Assembly (NCBI GenBank): GCA_018828145.1
Contig: JAHJWO010000054.1
Coordinates: 186,001-250,000, forward strand
Reading direction: 5' to 3'
Length of the DNA stretch: 64,000 nucleotides
Source: Alphaproteobacteria bacterium
Lineage (GTDB): Bacteria > Pseudomonadota > Alphaproteobacteria > Rhizobiales > Devosiaceae
Positions 58,609-64,000 of this stretch are shown here, one piece after another. Under the pieces are notes generated by a model that was not told the origin of the DNA, searched no databases, and saw only the letters and a list, made by a program, of their open reading frames with translations. The first letter of the stretch is position 1; each line of letters starts with the position of its first letter. Made by a program: the position numbers and the translations under genes.

Positions 58609-60709
58609 GATTGGGGATGGCGGTGCGGATCTCGAACCGCGCCGCCGACTCGTCCCAGCGCAACCAATGCACGCCACCCGCCGCCAGCGTGTCGGCATCA
58701 ATTACCTGACCACCCACGCAATTGGCCGGCACGCGCATCCGCGCAATGATCAGATCATGCTGGCCGCAATCTTCCGCGAAGGCAGCAGCATTGCGGATCA
58801 CCGCCACCGAGAACTGCGGCGTCTCGGCGATGCAGCCCAGACTATCGCAGCGTGTCCCGGTGACACTGGCCGCAATCGTCTCCTGGTAGTGCTCGCCCCA
58901 CACTTCGACCGCAAAGCTACCGGGCCGGCCACTGATCAGCCCCATGCCCGCCTCGGTCCGCAGCACGACTGCCTGGGTGGTGTCGGCAACCAACACGTCC
59001 GGCCGCGTGTCCAGGCCAAACAGCAGGACCAATGGCAACGCAACGGCCGGTCCAGCAAACCGCCACCAACTGTTGATGAAGGCAAACCAGGCCAAGGCCA
59101 GCAGGCCAATGATCAACGCCACACTGGTAAGCAGCGGGTTACCGGTCCAACCCTCGCTCCAGCCGGCGACCAGTTCCGCACCATCTACCATGCGATCGAT
59201 ACCCCAGCCCATGATGGCAACAAATGGCCCCTCGATGCCGAACGGCATGGCCAGCACCGAAAGCACTGCGAATGGCATGATGATCAGGCTCACCACCGGC
59301 AGCACCAGCACATTGCCCAGCACCCCGAGCGGCGCCGTCTGCTGGAAGTGATAGGCCGAGAACAGCAGCGTCGCGGTTCCGGCAATGAAGCTGGTAGCGG
59401 CCGTCGCCCAGACGGTCGCCCAGATACGCTGGCCCCAGCCGCGCTCGCCACCCGGCGCCGACCGCGGCAACTCATAGATGCCGATCAGCGCAACCACTGC
59501 GGCGAAAGAGAGCTGGAAGCTGGCGCGGAACACGCTGGCCGGATCGATGACGATGATGGCAAGCGCTGCGATTGCCACATTGCGCATGGTCAGCGCCCGC
59601 CGCCCCGCCAGAACCGCCCCGAAGACCAGGGCCAGCATCAGTGTCGAGCGCAAAGCCGGCACATTGGCCAGACCGCCCGCCAGCAACAGATAACCCATTG
59701 CTGCGACGATGCCGGCAGTGGCAGCAATCTTCTTGACTGGCCAGCGCGTCGTCACGCCTGGAATGAACGCCAGACCCAGCCGCAGCAGGAAATAGATTCC
59801 GCCAGCCACGATGGAAAGGTGCAATCCGGAAATGGAATAGATATGCGCCAGCCCTGAGGCCGCCATCACCTCCCGCGTCTCATCGCTGATTGCGCTCTGG
59901 TCTCCCACCACCATGGCCCGGCCTATGGCGGCGGATGCGCCATCGAGCACGGCATCGATGCGTCCGCCAATCGCCATGCGCAACTCTTCGACGGCGCGCG
60001 TGGCATCCAGTGCGCTGCCGGTCGACACGAGCCCAAAGTCCCCGGTTGCCGTGCCATAGGCACCAATGCCGGAAAAATAGGCGTGGAACTGCCCGTCGAA
60101 CGCGCCCGGCAAGATGGGCCCGGGCACCGGCGCCAGCCGCATGCTGGCCCGGATGACATCGCCTGGCGCCAGCGCCGGTGCAGGCGGAACCACCAGCCGC
60201 GCCCTTTCAATATCGACCGGCCGATCTCCCGTAACAGGAACAAGTCCCGAAACGACTACCCGCCGCGCCTCCTCGGTGGCCGAGACGATCTCGTCGACCC
60301 GCGCCTCGAACAGTCCATAGGCCGGCCGCTCAAGCATCTGCGTTCCGAACCACATCCCGTGCAGCGGCAGCAGGCAGAACCCCGCCCAAACAGCACCCCC
60401 GAGTCCCACGGCCTGCAAGGCAGCGGACCGCCACAGCAGGACAACTCCCGGAACCAGCCCGGCCGCCACTGCCATCAACGCCCAGGCTTCGGGTTCGAAC
60501 GGCAGGGCCGCATAGCCCACAAGACCTGCGATCATCATGAACGGCAGCAGCACGAACAGCCGCCGCGCGGCCACGGCATCGCCAAGCGAGTGCGCCAGAC
60601 CTCTTCGCTGTCGCGCCGCCAGTACCTGAGGCAGCGACGATCGCGCGGCCGGCTGCGTCGGCGCGAGTGCCGTGCCGGCATCCCGATCGAGTGTTTCAGC
60701 CCCCTGCAC
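58577..60709 (-). CDS. comEC: ComEC/Rec2-family DNA uptake channel
   Basis: 710 residues with about 10 membrane segments. N-terminal DUF4131/OB-like part (about 60-240), then the Competence domain (about 260-560) containing [20 protein letters not shown], the central family signature. The C-terminal about 120 residues are non-membrane ([20 protein letters not shown]) and lack a HxHxDH metallo-lactamase motif, so a separate nuclease must degrade the non-transported strand if the channel is active. Common in Rhizobiales near lexA and gltX, even where natural competence is unproven. The comEC ATG lies 78 bases before the gltX start, divergently. Confidence 0.92.
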   Translation of the reverse strand: MQGAETLDRDAGTALAPTQPAARSSLPQVLAARQRRGLAHSLGDAVAARRLFVLLPFMMIAGLVGYAALPFEPEAWALMAVAAGLVPGVVLLWRSAALQAVGLGGAVWAGFCLLPLHGMWFGTQMLERPAYGLFEARVDEIVSATEEARRVVVSGLVPVTGDRPVDIERARLVVPPAPALAPGDVIRASMRLAPVPGPILPGAFDGQFHAYFSGIGAYGTATGDFGLVSTGSALDATRAVEELRMAIGGRIDAVLDGASAAIGRAMVVGDQSAISDETREVMAASGLAHIYSISGLHLSIVAGGIYFLLRLGLAFIPGVTTRWPVKKIAATAGIVAAMGYLLLAGGLANVPALRSTLMLALVFGAVLAGRRALTMRNVAIAALAIIVIDPASVFRASFQLSFAAVVALIGIYELPRSAPGGERGWGQRIWATVWATAATSFIAGTATLLFSAYHFQQTAPLGVLGNVLVLPVVSLIIMPFAVLSVLAMPFGIEGPFVAIMGWGIDRMVDGAELVAGWSEGWTGNPLLTSVALIIGLLALAWFAFINSWWRFAGPAVALPLVLLFGLDTRPDVLVADTTQAVVLRTEAGMGLISGRPGSFAVEVWGEHYQETIAASVTGTRCDSLGCIAETPQFSVAVIRNAAAFAEDCGQHDLIIARMRVPANCVGGQVIDADTLAAGGVHWLRWDESAARFEIRTAIPNLTRPWRVAPP

Positions 60710-60786
60710 CCGCTTCGCCCCCGCCCTTGCGCTCGTGCCGCTCTATGCTACACACGGCCTCGAAATCCTCCAAGCACTCCGGTCTC

Positions 60787-62205
60787 ATGTCCCAGGTCGT
60801 CACCCGTTTCGCCCCCTCGCCCACCGGCTATCTGCATATCGGTGGCGCCCGCACCGCGCTCTTCAGCTGGGCCTATGCCCGCAACAAGGGCGGCAAGATG
60901 CTGCTGCGCATCGAGGACACGGATCGTGAACGCTCCACCGAAGCCGCCGTCATCGCCCTAGTCGACGGGTTGAAATGGCTTGGCCTCGATTGGGAAGGCG
61001 AGCCGATCAGCCAGTTCGGCCGCGCCGCGCGCCACGCCGAAGTCGCCCATGAACTGGTGAAGATGGGCCACGCCTATTACTGCTACTGCTCGCCCGCCGA
61101 GCTTGACCAGATGCGGGAAGAGGCCCGCGCTGCCGGCAAGCCGCCCCGCTACAATGGCTATTGGCGCGACCGCGACCAGAGCGAGGCACCCGCCGGCATT
61201 GCGCCCGTGATCCGCATCAAGGCGCCACTGACCGGCGACATCGTCGTCGACGACCACGTGCAGGGCAAGGTCGTGTTCAAGGCCGAGAACCTTGATGACT
61301 TCATCATCCTTCGCTCGGATGGCACGCCGACCTACATGCATGCCGTGGTCGTGGACGACCATGACATGGGCGTTACCCACATCATCCGCGGCGATGACCA
61401 CCTGACCAACGCTGCCCGCCAGATCGTGATCTACAATGCCATGGGCTGGACCGTGCCGGAAATGGCCCACATCCCGCTGATCCACGGCCCGGACGGCGCC
61501 AAGCTCTCCAAGCGCCACGGTGCCCTTGGGGTCGAGGCCTATCGGCAGATGGGCTATCTGCCCGAGGCCCTGCGCAACTACCTTGCCCGCCTGGGCTGGA
61601 GCCATGGCGACGACGAGATCTTCTCCACCGACCAGATGATCGAGTGGTTCAGCCTGGAAGGCCTCAACAAGGGCGCCGCCCGCTTCGATTTCGTCAAGCT
61701 CGAGAACATCAACGGCCACTATATCCGCGAGGCCGACCCTGCCTATCTCTACGACGTCATGCTCGCCACGGCCGCCGAAGTGGGTCGCCAGGTCGACGTT
61801 GACGGCCTCGGCGCCAACAAGGACACGGTGCTGACCGCCCTGCCCGAGCTGCAGCCCCGCGCCAAGACCGTGCTGGAGCTGATTGACCTCGCCCAGTTCA
61901 TCTATGCGACACGTCCGCTTGCTATTGATGCGGCGGCATCTGCGCTGCTGACGCCGGACACGCGCGCTGTCCTCAAGGACATGGCCGAGACGCTGCGCGG
62001 TCTCAATGACTGGTCCGTGCCGGAGATCGACGCAGCCATGCGCGCGCTCGCAGAAGCTAAGGGACTCAAGCTCGGCAAGCTGGCGCAGCCGCTGCGCGCC
62101 GCCCTCACCGGACGCACCGTTTCCCCGGGCATTTTCGAGGTTATGGTGCTGATCGGACGGGACGAAAGTATGGCTCGTCTCGGGGATCAAATCGGCGCTG
62201 TCTAG
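60787..62205 (+). CDS. gltX: Glutamyl-tRNA synthetase
   Basis: 472 residues, class I synthetase. HIGH-like motif HIGG (residues 17-20, in [12 protein letters not shown]) and KMSKS-like KLSK (K239, in GAKLSKRHG). ATG 60787 gives the standard [14 protein letters not shown] start; an upstream frame extension is not supported. Rhizobiales usually have two gltX paralogues, one discriminating and one acting on tRNA-Gln as well; this one cannot be assigned. Charges tRNA with glutamate. Confidence 0.96.
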   Translation: MSQVVTRFAPSPTGYLHIGGARTALFSWAYARNKGGKMLLRIEDTDRERSTEAAVIALVDGLKWLGLDWEGEPISQFGRAARHAEVAHELVKMGHAYYCYCSPAELDQMREEARAAGKPPRYNGYWRDRDQSEAPAGIAPVIRIKAPLTGDIVVDDHVQGKVVFKAENLDDFIILRSDGTPTYMHAVVVDDHDMGVTHIIRGDDHLTNAARQIVIYNAMGWTVPEMAHIPLIHGPDGAKLSKRHGALGVEAYRQMGYLPEALRNYLARLGWSHGDDEIFSTDQMIEWFSLEGLNKGAARFDFVKLENINGHYIREADPAYLYDVMLATAAEVGRQVDVDGLGANKDTVLTALPELQPRAKTVLELIDLAQFIYATRPLAIDAAASALLTPDTRAVLKDMAETLRGLNDWSVPEIDAAMRALAEAKGLKLGKLAQPLRAALTGRTVSPGIFEVMVLIGRDESMARLGDQIGAV

Positions 62206-62216
62206 TGCTATTAGGA

Positions 62217-62235
62217 GGGTAAGCCTTGCTTACCC
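62217..62235 (+). terminator. Weak hairpin after gltX
   Basis: GGGTAAGC/GCTTACCC, 8-bp stem with CTT loop, 11 bases after the gltX stop. No T-tract, so weak. Confidence 0.35.
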
Positions 62236-62355
62236 ATTGGTTGCCTCGGGCGGGCAAAAGCTGATACCTGTCCAAAGCAGCCACGACTGCCCAGTTTACG
62301 GCCCCACCCGACCGAATCTTGCTGTTTGGAACAAGGGGCCTTCGAGGAGAGCTAA

Positions 62356-63645
62356 ATGACCGATAAAGTCGCCAAACTCGTCATCGGGGACCAGACGCAC
62401 GAATTTCCAGTGCTGTCCGGAACCGTGGGGCCGGATGTCATCGACATCAGATCGCTCTACGCCAAGACCGGCATGTTCACCTACGATCCGGGCTTCACCT
62501 CGACGGCCGCGTGCGACAGCGCCATCACCTATATCGACGGCGACAAGGGCCAGCTGCTCTACCGTGGCTATCCCATCGAGCAGCTTTCCGAAAAGAGCAG
62601 CTATATCGAAGTCTGCTACCTGCTGCTCTACGGCGAACTGCCCAACAAGGCGCAGCTCGAAGAGTTCAGCGAACTGGTGACGCGCCACACCATGGTGCAT
62701 GAGCAGATGCACTATTTCTACCGCGGCTTCCGCCGCGATGCGCATCCCATGGCCATCATGACCGGCGTGGTCGGCGCCATGGCCGCCTTCTACCATGACT
62801 CCACCGACATCACCGATCCGCAGCAGCGCGAGATCGCCTCGATCCGCATGATCGCCAAGATGCCGACGATCGCCGCCATGGCCTACAAATATTCGGTCGG
62901 CCAGCCTTTCGTCTATCCGCGCAACGACCTCGATTACGCGTCCAACTTCCTGCATATGTGCTTCTCGGTCCCGGCCGAGCCCTTCCAGATCAATCCCACC
63001 ATTGCCAAGGCGATGGACCTGATCTTCACCCTGCATGCCGATCACGAGCAGAACGCCTCGACCTCGACCGTGCGCCTCGCCGGCTCGTCCGACGCCAATC
63101 CCTTTGCCTGTATCGCTGCGGGCGTTGCCTGCCTGTGGGGCCCAGCCCATGGTGGTGCCAACGAAGCGGCGCTCAACATGCTCAAGGAAATCGGCACGGT
63201 CGACCGCATTCCCGAATTCATCGCGCGTGCCAAGGACAAGGGCGACAGCTTCAAGCTGATGGGCTTCGGTCACCGCGTCTACAAAAACTTCGATCCGCGC
63301 GCGACCGTGATGCAGAAGACCGCCAAGGAAGTGCTCGACCTGCTCGGTGTGCACAACAATCCGACGCTCCAGGTGGCCCAGGAGCTCGAGAAGATCGCGC
63401 TCGAAGACCCCTACTTCATTGAACGCAAGCTCTACCCCAATGTCGATTTCTATTCGGGCATCATCCTCGAGGCGATCGGCTTCCCCACCTCGATGTTCAC
63501 CGTGCTGTTCTCGGTCGCCCGTACCGTTGGCTGGATCAGCCAGTGGAAGGAAATGATCGGCGATCCGCAAAAGAAGATCGGCCGCCCGCGCCAGCTCTAT
63601 GACGGAGCCCCCGCGCGCGATTACGAAGCGCTCAACGGCCGCTGA
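62356..63645 (+). CDS. gltA: Citrate synthase
   Basis: 429 residues, type I (hexameric, NADH-sensitive) size. Condenses acetyl-CoA and oxaloacetate at the entry of the TCA cycle. Catalytic H265 (GPAHGGANE), H306 (GFGHRVYK) and D364 (NVDFYSG) are present, with the CoA-site and PIEQLSEKS signature. Good ribosome site (GAGGAGAG). Overlaps lpxB by 25 bases at their 3' ends. Confidence 0.97.
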   Translation: MTDKVAKLVIGDQTHEFPVLSGTVGPDVIDIRSLYAKTGMFTYDPGFTSTAACDSAITYIDGDKGQLLYRGYPIEQLSEKSSYIEVCYLLLYGELPNKAQLEEFSELVTRHTMVHEQMHYFYRGFRRDAHPMAIMTGVVGAMAAFYHDSTDITDPQQREIASIRMIAKMPTIAAMAYKYSVGQPFVYPRNDLDYASNFLHMCFSVPAEPFQINPTIAKAMDLIFTLHADHEQNASTSTVRLAGSSDANPFACIAAGVACLWGPAHGGANEAALNMLKEIGTVDRIPEFIARAKDKGDSFKLMGFGHRVYKNFDPRATVMQKTAKEVLDLLGVHNNPTLQVAQELEKIALEDPYFIERKLYPNVDFYSGIILEAIGFPTSMFTVLFSVARTVGWISQWKEMIGDPQKKIGRPRQLYDGAPARDYEALNGR

Positions 63646-64000
63646 TAGTGTGCAAGGACCCGGTCCGCCGGGTCCTGACGAGGAAAGCGGTCTTCGCCGC
63701 GTTCCATAAGGGTTGAAAGCTCGCCAAAGGCCGCAATCTGGTCCTGGCGGGCTTTTTTGTTGTCCAGCAGGTCGCGTACGGCGGCTGTCAGGGCATCCGC
63801 ATCCGGCTGCGCCTGCACCCGCTCGGGCACAGCCCCCCGGCCCAGGATGATATTGGGCAGTGACACGGAAGGCGAGCCCAGCTTGGCGTAGAACCGCGCC
63901 TGATGGCCGTCCATGACGTAGCTGACCACGCTGGGGACCTGCGCCAGCGCCAGTTCCAGCGTCACCGTCCCGGAGACAGCCAGGGCCATGACCGCCTGGT
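63621..64000 (-). CDS. lpxB: Lipid-A-disaccharide synthase, 3' end only
   Basis: About 126 codons of the minus strand, open to the right edge. The ending [38 protein letters not shown] is the LpxB C-terminal signature (glycosyltransferase family 19). It transfers UDP-2,3-diacylglucosamine to lipid X, making the lipid A disaccharide at the inner membrane. Upstream part outside the window. Convergent with gltA, as in other Rhizobiales. Confidence 0.9.
   Translation of the reverse strand, partial: QAVMALAVSGTVTLELALAQVPSVVSYVMDGHQARFYAKLGSPSVSLPNIILGRGAVPERVQAQPDADALTAAVRDLLDNKKARQDQIAAFGELSTLMERGEDRFPRQDPADRVLAHYQRPLSAS

Overview
The window looks like a chromosomal segment of an alphaproteobacterium of the order Hyphomicrobiales (Rhizobiales), probably Devosia or a close relative. 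This rests on high GC, dense short-spaced operons, an alphaproteobacterial LexA site (GTTC-N7-GTTC), an NDUFA12-type complex I accessory subunit, a DUF2155 protein, and several gene orders usual in the order: rne/amidase/mrcA/prfB, dsbA/aroQ/accB/accC/aat, and ppiD-like/trp/moaC/moeA/lexA with comEC/gltX/gltA/lpxB. The genus is an inference. I saw no rRNA, tRNA, CRISPR array, transposase or prophage.

Layout. 1-3.2 kb: cut-off AsmA-like gene, a one-cysteine Bcp peroxiredoxin and a LytM-type M23 protein. 3.2-14 kb: prfB with a programmed +1 frameshift, a soluble tandem-PAS chemoreceptor broken by a frameshift, a degenerate peptide deformylase, PBP1A, an AMIN-domain amidase, and RNase E behind a long structured leader. 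14-22 kb: a receiver-like protein, an aminotransferase, a DsbA-type oxidoreductase, aroQ, accBC, aat, a GyrI-like protein, DUF2155 and NDUFA12. 22-24.4 kb: a TetR regulator divergent from an APH(3')-type kinase overlapping an MFS transporter. 25-28.7 kb: the B12-dependent ribonucleotide reductase nrdJ.

28.7-34 kb is accessory: lower-GC DUF2971 and lipoprotein genes, a small GIY-YIG nuclease bounded by 27-bp hairpin-forming inverted repeats, an internally deleted copy of that unit, an SRAP protein and several unknown proteins. I consider the GIY-YIG unit plus its MITE-like derivative the most interesting structure here. 34.4-42.8 kb is metabolic: amn, eno, a glyoxalase-like protein, a nucleotide-sugar epimerase-like protein, a DUF4169 gene with an internal stop, a GNAT enzyme, pyrG, secG and tpiA.

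42.9-51.4 kb is a tightly overlapping run: PpiD-like foldase, trpE, trpG, trpD, trpC, moaC, moeA, then lexA with two SOS boxes in its promoter. Between lexA and comEC, which are normally close in related genomes, lie a cold-shock gene and a galactose/galactonate module: an IlvD/Edd dehydratase divergent from dgoK, dgoA, an SMP-30 lactonase and a GH42 beta-galactosidase. Together they could take beta-galactosides through galactonate to pyruvate and glyceraldehyde 3-phosphate by the De Ley-Doudoroff route. comEC, gltX, gltA and the 3' end of lpxB close the window.
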